Positions 33,501 to 45,034 of a stretch of 60,000 nucleotides of DNA are shown here, piece after piece (positions within the stretch are counted from its first letter, which is position 1; each line of letters opens with the position of its first letter). This stretch comes from Antedon mediterranea (lineage: Eukaryota; Echinodermata; Crinoidea; Comatulida; Antedonidae). Location: NCBI RefSeq assembly GCF_964355755.1, contig NC_092672.1, positions 2,916,001-2,976,000 on the forward strand, written 5' to 3'. The notes below the pieces were generated by a model. That model was not told where the DNA came from. It saw only the letters and a program-made list of their open reading frames with translations, and searched no databases. The position numbers were made by a program, and so were the translations under genes.

Positions 33501-36322
33501 ATATGTATCGGGAAAAATGGGACGAAAATGTTTTTATATTTATCCCTTTGTATTCATTGTTTTGTTTATTTTTTCTTCAATTTCTAGGACACATTTTCAG
33601 GACACAGTGACTATATTCACTGTGTAGCATTATTCAACAACAGCAACCAGTTTGTTTCATCCTCTGAAGATGGTTCTGTCAGAATATGGGGTACTGTGCT
33701 ATTTTTAGAGTTGGTATAATAATAATAACATATTTATTTCATTCAAAAGACATAAAGTAAAAATATATAAAAAGGACAGGAGGAGGCAGTGAGAAATAAA
33801 TGGTGCGGTTTTCACAAGAATAGGGAACAATCTCGGTTCAATCCACTGGGTTGTCAAAGGAAACTCTACTGGTGGCTATGGCCCTGGGAGGGCAGATAAC
33901 TGAGGAAAAGTTTGTAGACAAGGCTTTATGTTGGCCTAATATGTCTGTCTGTCCAGGAATTCTTGTTTGTATTTTTATTGTGAGTTCAATGATATCCTGG
34001 TTGTGGGAGAGATTCCAGCTTGAAGTTGTGCTTTAAATTAATAATAAGTTTCTTTTTTCCCCCATTTATAAAACAGATTGCAGAGGAGGACGAGAAGCAC
34101 AGCATGTAATGGAACCATATAAACATGAGGTATTAACATTTTACAAAATTAACTATTATTGAGAAAATACCATTTTGGTCTCTGTATTGGATCCAAGATA
34201 GTGAATTATTATTATTACATATATAAACCTTCCCAGGAATATTGCAGTCATTTTGATATGCCATGGTGTATGGATGCATGCAATAGAAAAACATTTCTAC
34301 TGATGTATGCCTAAATATTAAATAATTTGTTTTTATTATAGGAATGTTGCCGGCCTCAGATTGGTCGATGGGTGAGCTGCGTTAGTGTGGATCCAGGTGA
34401 TGATTGGTTGGTTTGTGGAGGGGGTGTGGCTCTGTCTACATGGCATCTTCGATCGCTATCAACAACTTGTATATACAACATTGGCAACTCATCTCCACAG
34501 TGTTTACAATTTCATGACGACCTTGTAAGTTTAAGAATAGAATATGATTCTTTTGATCCATTTAAAAAGGTATTTACTTCATAAATTATATTGTAATTTT
34601 ATTTTTATCCAGATTTATTGTGGTGGTACACAACCTAAGGTCTCACATCTTACAATGAATGGTGAAGTTAAAACTCAAGTTCCATGTACACCAAACAGCG
34701 TGTTTTCACTGGCTATAAACACTGTTTCAGAAAATAATAAGGTACATACAGTATATATCATTATTATTTGATTTCTTTTCTTTTAAATACCATGCAATCA
34801 CATTCCTATCATTGATAGTTATAACTTAAAGTAAAATATAATTTCAGTGGTGCGCCCTCTATTCTGTTTAGATGTAGAACGAAACAGTATAAATTCTAAG
34901 CCAACGCTATTAAGACATTTTTACCTCAGTTTTAAAACTGTCCTCTTTTTTTGTGATTACAGTCCCAACTTTAATAAGAGACTTATAAAAGCATAGCCAA
35001 AACAAAGAGGGTGCTATAATTTGTTACAATATCATTATTATATATTTGATTATAGCACCCTCTATGTTTTGGCCATGCTTTTATGAAGTCTCCTGTTAGG
35101 AATTGTAAATAGTTAAAGATGTATTGTCCCTTTGACTAATTCCAAAAAAATAAAAAGTAAAAGATTTCGAAAAAAGGTGGGTCATTTTGAAGTATCATAA
35201 TAGTTATTAACTATCACCAAAAATTTTTCAAAAAAAAAAAAATTTAACTGAAATACAGACGTTTTTTTGTTTACAAAATTACTTTGACTTCCAGTCAAAG
35301 TTTTCAATCAAAACATATCCCATAATGAAACGCGATTGTTTGGCTACTCTGTATGCATAATCATAAAACTTCCTCATGATCTGTGTGAAAATACCTTCTT
35401 AACCGTGACGAGTTTTAAACAATCCTAATTTAGCATATACATAATGCATACTCATGGTTTGAAATCTTTGTTTACTTTCGCTCGTGACGATTTTCCAGAT
35501 GAAATGTAATCAAACTAATTTACCTGTTAATTACGTAAACTTGTTGTTTTTGGCTCAAATTTTCGACTTAAAGTGAATAACTTTAATATTACTTTGATAT
35601 GGCCACTTTAAATTTAGAATATTTTGACCTTCATTTTTGTGTGTTTCAAGGGACAATACATCTTTAAACAAGATGTAGACATTTTAACATCAATTTTGGC
35701 AGCCATCTTGAAAACACTTTCCGGTGGTTGAAATCCTTGGGACTGTTTTTTCTGTTATTTAGTACACCCAATACTACCAAAATTCGTTTTTAAGTTGGCC
35801 TCTTTTTTGAGTTAGTTCTATTGTACTATATGGCAAACTATATATATACTTGCAGTATTACTGTATTGGTATTTTAATAGTTTTGTTTGTTTGTTTTATC
35901 TTTATACTGGGTGACCTCTTCAGTCAAAGACTGATCTCCCAGAGGGCCCAGTTGGTGATCAGTGGCTGTGATGTACTAATACACCGGGGTAACCCCCTAC
36001 TCGTCTCGAAAGATGTACTAGGTTCTTTAAAGTGCACACGAGCAAGTTGTGTACACTGGACCTACGGTTTATAGTCCTTATCCGAGAAGACTCGTTCTAC
36101 CACCAGAACCATGGAGTGAGTGAGCCTCGAACCCCTGCCGATGTTATGGCTACGTGATTACGGTTCCACTGTCTTAACCGCTCGGCCACTCACTCGGCCA
36201 CTCACTCACTGAGTGACTATTTTCTTTTTATATAGGTATTAAGTGTTTCGGGTAGCAGTTCACAAGTGGACATCTTTACAAATTTTGGTTACAGAGCATT
36301 TTCACTCCAAGCTGTACCATGA
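30554..36322 (+). CDS. THOC6: THO complex subunit 6 (WD40 protein), complete
   Basis: Eleven coding exons on the plus strand: 30554-30571, 31699-31879, 32198-32249, 32442-32493, 32610-32699, 33132-33203, 33588-33690, 34077-34129, 34342-34524, 34613-34741 and 36236-36322. They total 1020 bp and encode 339 aa, close to human THOC6 (341 aa). Diagnostic segments are FSQCFSPCG with NNYGTVSVF (exon 2), GHSDYIHC to SSSEDGSVRIWD (residues 160-190), DDWLVCGGGVALSTWHLRS (exon 9) and the C-terminal VDIFTNFGYRAFSL. THOC6 is a WD40 propeller of the THO/TREX complex, which couples transcription to nuclear mRNA export. The start is the six-codon exon ATG ACT ACG ACG TAT CAG, which joins exon 2 in phase 0. 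That exon is the least certain part. Introns 1, 2, 5 and 10 hold MITEs or SINEs. AATAAA occurs at 36573-36578. Confidence 0.93.
30830..31086 (+). repeat. short tandem repeat ATACGAAAAGGGAGACCC
   Basis: About nine copies of an 18-23-bp unit (ATACGAAAAGGGAGACCC plus CACT or CAAAT), preceded by a few GAGACC(C/A)GA units. It lies in THOC6 intron 1, beside a patch dense in CTAGGCCTA. Confidence 0.85.
31139..31576. mobile_element. 0.44-kb MITE carrying a tandem repeat and a tRNA-like sequence
   Basis: The ends ATGGCTAAAGATACGGTACC... and their inverse match over about 75 bp (to GAGGGCGC). Inside are six to seven copies of a 20-bp unit (AAACTCGTTCCTAAATATTA, 31242-31370) and, at 31386-31463 on the minus strand, a tRNA-like segment with A box GTAGCTTAGTGGG and B box GAGGTTCGATACTC. 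It lies in THOC6 intron 1, ending 122 bp before exon 2. Confidence 0.65.
31936..32072. mobile_element. GCTCTGTCTACACTATCAAA MITE in THOC6 intron 2
   Basis: The left end is complete. The right end is reduced to CAGAGC directly after the third CCATATTTGGGCAC unit, and TTAA follows. The loss of the right arm looks like a deletion from inside the internal repeat to the last bases. Confidence 0.7.
32762..33052 (+). mobile_element. SINE-like repeat in THOC6 intron 5
   Basis: The 3' part, GTAAAGCGCTTAGAGTTTCACAACATTAGGCGCTATAAAAAT with a terminal ATTATTAATATTATTATTATG, is the classic tail of tRNA-derived SINEs. Upstream are a T-rich run and GGTTAATTAGACCGATCCCTGG. A related tail fragment occurs at about 54786-54838. 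Confidence 0.5.
34964..35103. repeat. 140-bp fold-back in THOC6 intron 10
   Basis: CCCAACTTTAATAAGAGACTTATAAAAGCATAGCCAAAACAAAGAGGGTGCTATAAT pairs with the stretch 35050-35103 (ATTATAGCACCCTCTATGTTTTGGCCATGCTTTTATGAAGTCTC). In the transcript it would form a long hairpin. Confidence 0.7.
35117..35663. mobile_element. AGATGTATTGTCCC MITE, copy 1 (547 bp)
   Basis: The ends AGATGTATTGTCCC and GGGACAATACATCT are inverted and flanked by TTAA (35113-35116 and 35664-35667). It lies in THOC6 intron 10. It is longer than the other copies of the family. Confidence 0.8.
35915..36200 (-). mobile_element. tRNA-Leu/Ser-headed SINE in THOC6 intron 10
   Basis: On the minus strand from 36200: GTGGCCGAGCGGTTAAGAC (A box of class II tRNAs) and GGGGTTCGAGGCTC (B box), then a body with TCTTCTCGGATAAGGACTATAAACCGTAGGTCC and GTGTGCACTTTAAAGAACC. 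That body resembles a domain shared by SINEs of many aquatic animals. It ends 36 bp before THOC6 exon 11. Confidence 0.6.
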
Positions 36323-36727
36323 GCAGACATAGCATAGGAATCCATGTTTTGTCAAGCTTTATATGTCATAAGCTATAGAAAAATTGCCTATAATAACATT
36401 TTTCCCCAAAAAAATATGTACCTCTTCCAAAGGAATCTCTTTTTGTGTGAGCAGAAAGTTTGATATTTCTTTTTCTGTTACCCACGACATTGTGTTTTTT
36501 TTATGCTTTTACGAATGTTTGAACAGTAAAAATATGCCATGTAGTATAGTATAGCAAACAGAACAAATTTACAATAAAATAATTCAAGAATTTCCATTTG
36601 TGTATTTTTTCTTAGTCTCTTCGGAGAATTTATTTTTGTGCCTGGTTGTGTTTCAACACGAAACATATTTTTGTTACTGAAACTCTTGTTATAGGTCTAG
36701 TATGCGTGATTGTTGATTTTGCCTGAG

Positions 36728-36834
36728 AGACTTGTACGAGACTTGTACGAGACTTGCACGAGACTTGCACGAGACTTGCACGAGACTTGCACGAGACTTG
36801 CACGAGACTTGCACAAGACTTGCACGAGACTTGT
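36728..36834 (+). repeat. 11-bp tandem repeat
   Basis: About ten copies of GAGACTTG(C/T)AC in the stretch after THOC6. Open frames across it are by-products of the repeat. Confidence 0.9.
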
Positions 36835-36884
36835 ATGTCATCAGTGAACAAACTTTAAAAAAATTATATAAATTGTGTATTTGA

Positions 36885-37120
36885 AGAACCCCATCATATT
36901 GAAATATTCCTCTAATTAGAGACCAATGTGTGTCCCTAATTTTAAAAAAAATCATGCTATCGAAGGAGATGTATTATATCGTCTTAAAAAGACACATATA
37001 GTTGTGTACTTTAAAGAACCCCCTACACCCCCCACCCTCCCATTTTAAAAAATTACTTCAATTAGAGACCAATTGTTTGTCCTCAATTTTTGTTCTTCAT
37101 GCTATTGAAGGAGATGTATT
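36885..37120 (+). repeat. tandem duplication of about 115 bp
   Basis: Two diverged copies of a segment containing AGAACCCC, AATTAGAGACCAAT, TGTCC and CATGCTAT(C/T)GAAGGAGATGTATTAT. Confidence 0.75.
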
Positions 37121-37370
37121 ATCATTTAAGTAGCGGTCATTTGTGTGTTAAGTCGCCATTACTAATAGCACCCAGGATGTTGGTAAATAGAAGCAGGTGC
37201 CGGCGATATGTACTAAATATCACTTTAACACGGATCGATTTTTCTTGTATTGTATAATAGCGGTAAGAACAACCGCACACACATAAAATACCCATTTCAA
37301 TTCTTAACCACTAACCTTGATGACAGCACCTTACAACGCCATGTTCAGGAGGTTGGTAACATCTTGTAAA

Positions 37371-37492
37371 GCTCTGACTACACTATCAAACAAGTTTGAC
37401 AAAAAAAGTGTGATGTGTCCAAATATGGTAGTGATATGCCCAAATATGGTAGTGATAAGACATCATATGTCCATATATGGGCACATCACAAC
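37371..37492. mobile_element. GCTCTGTCTACACTATCAAA MITE, truncated copy
   Basis: Starts GCTCTGACTACACTATCAAAC, then holds inverted-sense CCAAATATGGTAGTGATATG units, and stops before any right terminal repeat. Confidence 0.65.
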
Positions 37493-37768
37493 CTAAAAAA
37501 ACATAATAAGTATTAGTACTTACAGCAAACAAAAGGTTATTAAAATGTTTCTCAGAACTTAAAACAACATCAACTTGGACTAAACATAAATAAATTCAGA
37601 TCTCAATTTCAAAACTGCGATGCAATTAACGACACAAAAACAAACTTATCTAGGCTAGTATCAATATTGTCAGTTGAGAAGAAAATACAAAAACACCAAG
37701 TCTGTCAATAAATATGATTTAAAAGTGACTATGGATTGTATACTGTATTGTACTTAAGAGTATGTAAA

Positions 37769-37949
37769 GCTCTGTTTACACTATCGATCAAACTAGTTTA
37801 AATAAAGTGTGATGTGCCCAAATATGGTAGTGATATGCCCAAATATGGTAGTGATATGCCCAAATATGGTAGTGATATGAAACCATGATGTCCATATATA
37901 AGCATATCACATTTTTTTGTCACATAGAGTTTGATAGTGTAGACAGAGC
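37769..37949. mobile_element. GCTCTGTCTACACTATCAAA MITE, complete copy
   Basis: Both ends are present (GCTCTGTTTACACTATC and TTTGATAGTGTAGACAGAGC). It has three tandem CCCAAATATGGTAGTGATATG units. The TTAA flanks are not preserved (GTAA at the left, AAAA at the right). Confidence 0.75.
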
Positions 37950-38651
37950 AAAATAAATGGAGATAGATGATACATTTATTTATATCAACAATATTTTACG
38001 AGGGTGGTACGTCCATTATAGATACCCTCAGAACAACACAATTTGACAAGAATAACTTGAAAATATTACTGTAAAAAACAATAAAATTAAAATGAATAGA
38101 ATTTATATATAATTAACTGAATAAAATAATGAATAAATTAATGGATGACAAATCAGTTAGTATTCATTTCGTATTTGTGTAAAAGAGACACAATCCAGAG
38201 AGTTGCACTAAAAGTTAACGACCTTCTATATGACAATCATAAAAAAAAAAAGAACTTTACGTCACTGAGTAGCTGTTGTGAGTGTGAGCGATTCCGTCTT
38301 TACGTGTGGACATAAAATATCTATGTACTGTTACTACTGTATTTGCAGTTTTTAGTACATTTGATGGGTTCGACTTCCTGTAAAGAATGCCCCTGTGTCT
38401 GTTTGTACAATATCAAGTATGTAGGTCGGATTGATAAAAACAAACAAAATACAAATTGTATAGGCCCTAGAACATACAGAATGTTCTTATGATACCGTGG
38501 TACCGAATCAGGTGTCACAAATGCACTTTTCCGGGAGAAAATAAATTAATATACAGGTAAGGTTACCGGTCAACAATATGAGTAGGCCTAAACTGTACAA
38601 CATTGTAACAAACAATTAATATACCAACCACGCATCTATTTATAGCATTAA

Positions 38652-38972
38652 AGATGTATTGTCTCCAAAAACATCAACAAAATGAAAATAAATAATAATC
38701 ATTTTGTAGTTTTAACAAAGTTAATCACTTCCAACGGAAAAGAAAACCGAAAAACTTAATATTTTCAGTTATAAATTACCAAATTGAACAGTTAAATTCC
38801 ATATACTTGGCTGGCAGCCAATTAGACTATTTTTTGCTTTAAATTACAGTTTTCAGGTAAATACATTTTTTTCCGGTCCAATTTTTTGTCAAAGTGAATA
38901 GCTATTATGTGAAATTATAATGGCATATTAAAAAATAAATAAAAAAATTGTTTTTAGGGGGACAATACATCT
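38652..38972. mobile_element. AGATGTATTGTCCC MITE, copy 2
   Basis: A 321-bp copy with TTAA on both sides. Interior segments such as GGCTGCCAGC (GGCTGGCAGCC in this copy), CCAATTTTTTGTCAAAGTGAATA and the end GGGGGACAATACATCT are shared with copies 3 and 4. Confidence 0.8.
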
Positions 38973-39657
38973 TTAATGGCTAAGAGGAGAATGATCTTTG
39001 ATATCAATGTTGGTGATGGTGACATATCGATCTTGACAGTCAACACAAAATACAGGGGATCGTGTTTTATAAATTTACCACATTTTTTCTTCTAATTTAA
39101 ACCATTTAAACCTTCAATGATGAAGTTATAAATAAAACAGTACACAAAAATAAATAGCCTATATCGAAGTAACCAAATGTCAGTTACCTTTTTTAATTAT
39201 AGTAATTAATTATTTCGTAAATGAGCCATTCTCTATTTCAGAAAATTTCAAATTTCTATTTCGAACGTAACATTGTCGCCATAAATATTTTGTGTCGTGG
39301 AAATTTAAAATCAATAACACTATAGTTACAGGTTGATTACTAAAGATTAATTACGTCACAACTTGTTACTTTGTACACAAAAATGTCTTCAGATTTCTGT
39401 TAGCATGACGCGCGCGTAAGTCGGAATAATCAATTAGTGTATACAGGTGATAATACATCAATGGGTATACATTAATTCATATAAAACATTAATGTAAAAT
39501 TGGTATACATTCATTTATATAAAACATTAATATAAATGGGTATACGTTATAATTTACTATAATATCGTGTTGATATATGTTTTTAATGCTTTCAATTGGT
39601 TTATATAGGCCCTATGACGAGTAGCTCGTAAAACAACAGGACGTACGTGTTAGGCTT

Positions 39658-39846
39658 GTTTGCACAGACGAGCAGTAACGGTACGCGGTAAACAATAAGC
39701 GGGAAAAAATCTTGAATCTCTTATGAATTTCTTATGATCATTTTACACAAAAGACGGGGGTGGTTGAGCGGAAATCCGCTCAGGATAGATACAGATTCTA
39801 GTGGTTTTCCGCTTACCGTTACCACTCGTCTGTGTACGCGCAAACG
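39658..39846. repeat. fold-back element between THOC6 and the SLC45-like gene
   Basis: GTTTGCACAGACGAGCAGTAACGGTACGCGG pairs with the right arm (CCGCTTACCGTTACCACTCGTCTGTGTACGCGCAAAC). A small GAGCGGAAATCCGCTC hairpin lies in the loop. Confidence 0.65.
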
Positions 39847-40840
39847 CAAGGTGATCCTAATAATGCTAGTTGGAATTTTTTTTTTTGCGTCAATTGCCTT
39901 CCATAAATATAATTCTAATAATATAAAGTTGTATTATGGACCTATTATATTAGGTCCATGGTTGTATCATGTAGGCTAACTGTTTTTATTATAGTATAGC
40001 TTTGACCAAAGCAACATGCACATGTGCAGAGAATATTTAACAATACCTGGTGCACACTAATAAAACAGAATGTCAAATGGTGTCTGGTTCACCATTTCTC
40101 AGTTTATTCTAAAGCATACACTTTAGAAATTTGTGACGTCACGCTTTGTGTAGTTACAAAAGCTCTATAATAACCTGAATAGAACACCCTCAAAACAACG
40201 ATTGATTAATTTGCTAAGGGTCTACAACAACTGACTATAATACATCCAAGTAGTTGATCTGATATAATATCAAAGAAAAACATTTTGTATAGAGAGAAAG
40301 AGGAAATGCTGAAAGCGTCCGTATTGATCGTAAAACAAACCCACACCTTATTGCTTTGAATTTTAAAGAATAAGATAATTGTTTAGGGAAATGTAAACTA
40401 TTGATTTTGTGAAACATAAGTATTATTAATTGTTATTTAAATTCTATTTAAAAGGTTGTAAATATGCTATTATCCTGGTAATATTGTGTATTTGTAATAA
40501 AACTTAAGAAATAACTAAAACGCAGGCGTTTTAAATTTCCATTTAATGTACGAGACGTGATAAAATGGATTTTGTGATGAATTTAGAGTATACTGTAATA
40601 TTTAAATGGCGTAATAATTGAATTGGATATTTCGTAGGCTTGGTTACTCCATTTTTTACCTCCTTGGTTACTCTGCATACTGAGCAAAGTGAGTCGAGTG
40701 AAGTGAACACCCGTGCTACCAAAGCGCCCAATCTTTGCTCTTGCGCACAATGTTATCCCCGGTGAAACTTATATCCTTTTTAACGCCGCGGTGTTTACAA
40801 TTTTAAGTCAACATGAGTGTAAAGCTTTGTTCACACACAG

Positions 40841-41106
40841 GATGCAACGCGTTGACTTCTTACGCGCAATAAGCAATTTGACAAATCAAGTGTACGCAAT
40901 AATGTAGGCTGCAACGCGTTGACTTACGCGCAATAAGCAATTTGACCAATCAAGTGTACGCAGTAATGTAGGATGCAACGCGTTGACTTACGCGCAATAA
41001 GCAATTTGACCAATCAAGTGTACGCAGTAATGTAGGATGCAACGCGTTGACTTACGCGCAATAAGCAATTTGACCAATCAAGTGTACGCAGTAATGTAGG
41101 ATGCCA
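40841..41106 (+). repeat. 64-bp tandem repeat, about four copies
   Basis: The unit GATGCAACGCGTTGACTTACGCGCAATAAGCAATTTGACCAATCAAGTGTACGCAGTAATGTAG is repeated with few changes. The first copy is the most diverged. Each copy holds CAACGCGTTG, a 10-bp palindrome, and a CCAAT-type box (GACCAATCA) in all but the first. Confidence 0.9.
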
Positions 41107-42338
41107 CTGACAATAGGTCTATGCTTGAACGTATACTACTATGATTTATTTCTTTTTTATAGAATGAAATATGTGAACTACAAAATACAAATCGATTTTT
41201 ATCACAATTATGTACCATGGGAACGCGTTTTACACGTTTTGTTTGAAACGCACACCGACAGAATCATCAAAGAAAAAATTATAGTCAAGACACTTTGTAT
41301 ACAGGTTTATAATGAGTACGCACAGTCAAAAATATTTTGTTGTTGTTATTATTATATTCCACTACTAGCAATTTTTAAATTACCGATTCAAAACAATTCA
41401 TTGGACCTATTTGCGGATAGTAAACACATGTAACGTAAATATCTATTTCGGGTTACATTTATATTATATTTATAGGCCTAAATGTGTAAGTATAATTCCT
41501 GTGAATTTAAATAGATATATTTATATTTTATATAACACTATAAATAAATACTTAGTCAAGGTTATATTCTTGAGGCATAATTTCTATTCAAGCATACGGA
41601 ACATTGCACAACTTTATTTGTATACGGAATATTTATAAGTGCAATCATTTATTACTAAACATTAGACCTACTGTTTTCGCTGAATTACATAATTAAACAA
41701 TTTACTAATTAGAAAGATATATAACACTCCATGCAGTTGATGTCGATTGGTATAAATCACTTATGAGTTTCAGCAACAATACTTAAGTGGAAAATAATTG
41801 TTCCAAGGTTTTATTTTTATTGTGATTTAACGAACTGTATTTTAAAGGGCAACCCTAGTTGAATAATGTCTTTGGTTTTTGGGAAGAGACTTTAATAACT
41901 ATGGTCCTCCTTAAATAAGTTAAAGTATTTATTAAGGCAGACTTATAAGAATAAATGGTAAAAACAATTATAATATGTAAATCCCATCATTATAGCAAGA
42001 TTAATATTTTCATAAACGCAAAAATATTGAATACAATTTGTCAATGGAGAGAAATAAATTATACAATTCCCTTTAAATCAGTAAGAAATAACGTATTCTA
42101 TCCAAAATAAATTATCGACAAAAATATCGCATAATATACAGTATATGTAACATGATTAAGATGATTAAAGTGTATCATTTGAAAATAACATAGGATATTA
42201 GCAATCTAATAACATAGTTTTAAAAAAAAAAAACCACATTTAGTTAGCGGCAATTACCGTAGTAATATGTACCTGGTGTGTTCGTATTTTACAACCCAAT
42301 TTCCACTTAAGTAAACACTTGTGTATTCTATATTGTAA

Positions 42339-42587
42339 AGCCTGGTTTCCATGAAATCGCTACATACACGACAGAGCGTAGCGATTCTATGGAAACGCTA
42401 GAATTTATCGGGGATCTAGTACGCCAGCGCTAAATATTCTTTGGTACGCGTATACGATTCATCGCCGACACAATCGGCAAAGTTGAACATGGTTGAACTT
42501 TGCCGATTTGACTGCGATGAATCGGGGAGCCTTCCCGATTGCGTCTGCGACATCTGCGCGTGTAGCGATTTTAATGGAAACCAGGCT
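42339..42587. mobile_element. AGCCTGGTTTCCAT MITE
   Basis: Ends of about 28 bp are inverted (AGCCTGGTTTCCATGAAATCGCTAC and GTAGCGATTTTAATGGAAACCAGGCT). GTAA lies at the left and TTAA at the right. A perfect inner hairpin (AATCGGCAAAGTTGAAC, then ATG, then GTTGAACTTTGCCGATT) lies at its centre. It lies about 100 bp beyond the SLC45-like stop codon, so it is probably in the 3' UTR. Confidence 0.75.
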
Positions 42588-42684
42588 TTAACTGCTAGCA
42601 GTTACAGTATGTTTACACCAATGTTGTCTATTTACTCTTCCTTGTATTAGCTAGCCGACTGACATACATTCTAGGCCTACAACT

Positions 42685-45006
42685 CTACAGTCCTAAATAT
42701 ACAACTTGAGATGCACTAACTGCGCCACAAAAACTTAATATTGCAGCGGAAACTGTGATAACAACCGGGCCAAAGTAGTGTATAAGACTTCCCATGCATA
42801 AAGATAAAGTGAACTGGCCAACGAATACCATGCTCTGGACAACCGCTACATCAGTACCGATGCCTCGTATATGATGGCGTGTCGTCCCAGGAGTCTTGGA
42901 CTTTTCAAACTGTAAAAAGGAGAGTTCTTTTTACAAATAAATAACAACAAGAAGCAGATTTTTATTTCAATGTTGTCATACGTTTTTTGGATTATGTTCA
43001 GGAAAGATAAACAAGTCGTATGATTACTAAAAGTTTACTGGAAGTTCACTGGCGCACTTTCAAATCAATTTTATTTCATTTCACGGGAAACATAGAAATT
43101 ACAATAGTTATTTCAGGAAAAATATATAAATAAAAATGTTACGAAAACATAACTTACCATATTATTAGAATGATAATCTGCTAGAATAATGAATGGCATC
43201 GTAAACAATGTTGAATACATTGCTCCGGTGGTGATTGATGCTAAAAAGGTCATCCATTTCGTTCGTAGTAGTCCCATTAATACCATACCAAATGTATAGA
43301 TTAGTTGGTTACAGATATAAACTGGTTTAGCTCCTACGAAAATTAACAAAAACAGTTTTTATCCAAAGAAAAATAGTTTTAGAATCCGAATAAGACGTTG
43401 ATAATTTCAAGTGAAATTACAAACTATAGATGTAAACTCGTCACCATGGAGAGTTAGATCATCCTTGTATATTATTATAACAGCATTGTGATAAAAAGTA
43501 AATATGAAAGTATATAAATATAGATTTTAATGAGAGAACGTAACAGTTTTGGTACCTAAAGATAACATTAGGATTCCGATATGAAAATAAAGTAATGGTG
43601 GAGTATTGGTAATTGAACGTTCATAACTACTTACCAAATCGTTTTACTAAATCCTCCAAAAAGTATGAAAATATAGAGCACGAGAGAGCATCAACAGACA
43701 TGGCAAAGCTGCCTTTACGCACTCCTTCTTCGTAGAGGTCCAGCTCGTAAGATCCCTCTGGTGCTGTTGGTTCTCCTCCATACACTGCTCTTCCAACGAA
43801 ATCAGTGAAGTATAACGAGTAACATAACAGTGACATCCAACAGAAAAGATTCGTTAGACACAGAATTCGAAGTGAATAAGGCATATAAATAATAGATAAA
43901 AGGTAATCCTTCATGCTTGCAGTTTCCTGTTGAAATTCTGGATCCTCTTCCTTTTCGCTGTTGTCATTACATGTACCGTTGAGCTGCGCGTATCCATTTC
44001 CTTTCTGAGTGGCTGGTTCGAGTTCTTGAGTTCCATACGTTTTCTTATCTTCCAATGCGTTTAACTCCATGTGTGTACCACCTTCTATGTTTTGATTTAT
44101 TTCACGGGATCTGCTGTTGATTTCCTTCAGTGTTAGTTCTTTATCACTAGTTACTGTCAGACTTACAGCTACGATGAATATCACTAGGACTAAGAAAAAA
44201 GCTATATGGATCTGATCAAAGAAACCAGATGAAAAGTATGTCCTTTCCCAAGGAATACCACAAATCATGTAGCCTACAAATCCTCCTAAGCCAGCCATCG
44301 TTGTAAAACTACTCAGGCCTTTTTGGTGATCTTCTTTTGGGACGATATCAATAAGATACGCCCGCGTTGGAGACTGTGCTGCATCAGCGCAGAAGTCTAG
44401 TAAAATAACACCTAGTACTGTAACAGCAATTGTACAAGCGTGACCTATAACCTCGGTTTCTGGAAAAGCTGTAGAATTTACAGTTACGTAAGGTGTACTT
44501 GTATTGTAAGTAAAGTTCTCAGATGAACCGTAAAGGTATTCTACAGTTGGTGCGATGTCTGGCAGAATTTCTGCAGGAACGTCATGGCACAGAATTCCAA
44601 AAACTTCCCCATTTGGAACTAGTATTAAACCAATGATGATTCCTGCTGATAAAAGAAGAATAAAGGGACGCCTTCGACCCAATCTGGATGAGCATCTATC
44701 ACTGGCAGATCCGAGAATGGGTGTTAAAAAGAATCCTAATACCGGGCTAAGACACCACACCAAACTCATGTAACTTTCTGGTACACCGGCTTTTAGCAAA
44801 ATTGGGCTAACGAAGGCTGTTTCAGCAGAGTAACAGAACTCAATACCACACACGGCAGCACTAAGTCGTAGTAAATGAAGTCTGGATGTCCTTTCTCTTG
44901 GAGTAGAGTCTGCCACATCGCTGTCTGTGGATTGGACAATTGGTTGAGCATCTTCTGGTGCTTCCTTACAATTGAAGAAGCTTTTCAATCTCTGAATTGC
45001 CGCCAT
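42685..45006 (-). CDS. SLC45-family sugar/proton symporter
   Basis: Three minus-strand coding exons, 45006-43635, 43333-43158 and 42909-42685, join in phases 1 and 0 and give 590 aa. SLC45 signatures are SASDRCSS followed by GRRRPF (residues 100-115, between TM2 and TM3), DFCADAAQSPTRAYLID (204-220), TDFVG in the second half, RFGAKPVY across the exon 1/2 junction, and RGIGTD in the last exon. Twelve membrane segments of the major facilitator fold are expected: six before and six after a long charged cytoplasmic loop (about 286-395). The TM3-TM4 loop has three N-glycosylation sequons (near 164, 168 and 177). Family members move sucrose, glucose or related sugars with protons. Which subfamily (A1-A4) cannot be settled here. 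The start is ATG at 45006, because the open frame upstream has no ATG. The acceptor at about 45052 (TTTGTTTACAG) implies an upstream UTR exon. Confidence 0.92.
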
Positions 45007-45034
45007 AACTTGAGTGTATCGCAACTGCACACAT

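Larger units (their letters stand above)
37950..42338. other. intergenic stretch between THOC6 and the SLC45-like gene
   Basis: Apart from a MITE (38652-38972), a fold-back (39658-39846) and the 64-bp tandem repeat (40841-41106), I see no coding signal. The frames at 41101-41433 and 41411-41638 are tyrosine-rich chance frames in AT-rich DNA. Confidence 0.5.

Noticed and set aside
36630-36955. Open frames rich in SCKSRASLVQV on the minus strand
   Set aside because: They are produced by the 11-bp tandem repeat GAGACTTGCAC.
42441-42650. 69-codon plus-strand frame
   Set aside because: It falls largely within a MITE with inverted ends and a central hairpin.
44555-44773. Plus-strand open frame opposite the SLC45-like gene
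   Set aside because: It is antisense to a strongly supported coding exon and has no recognisable motif.
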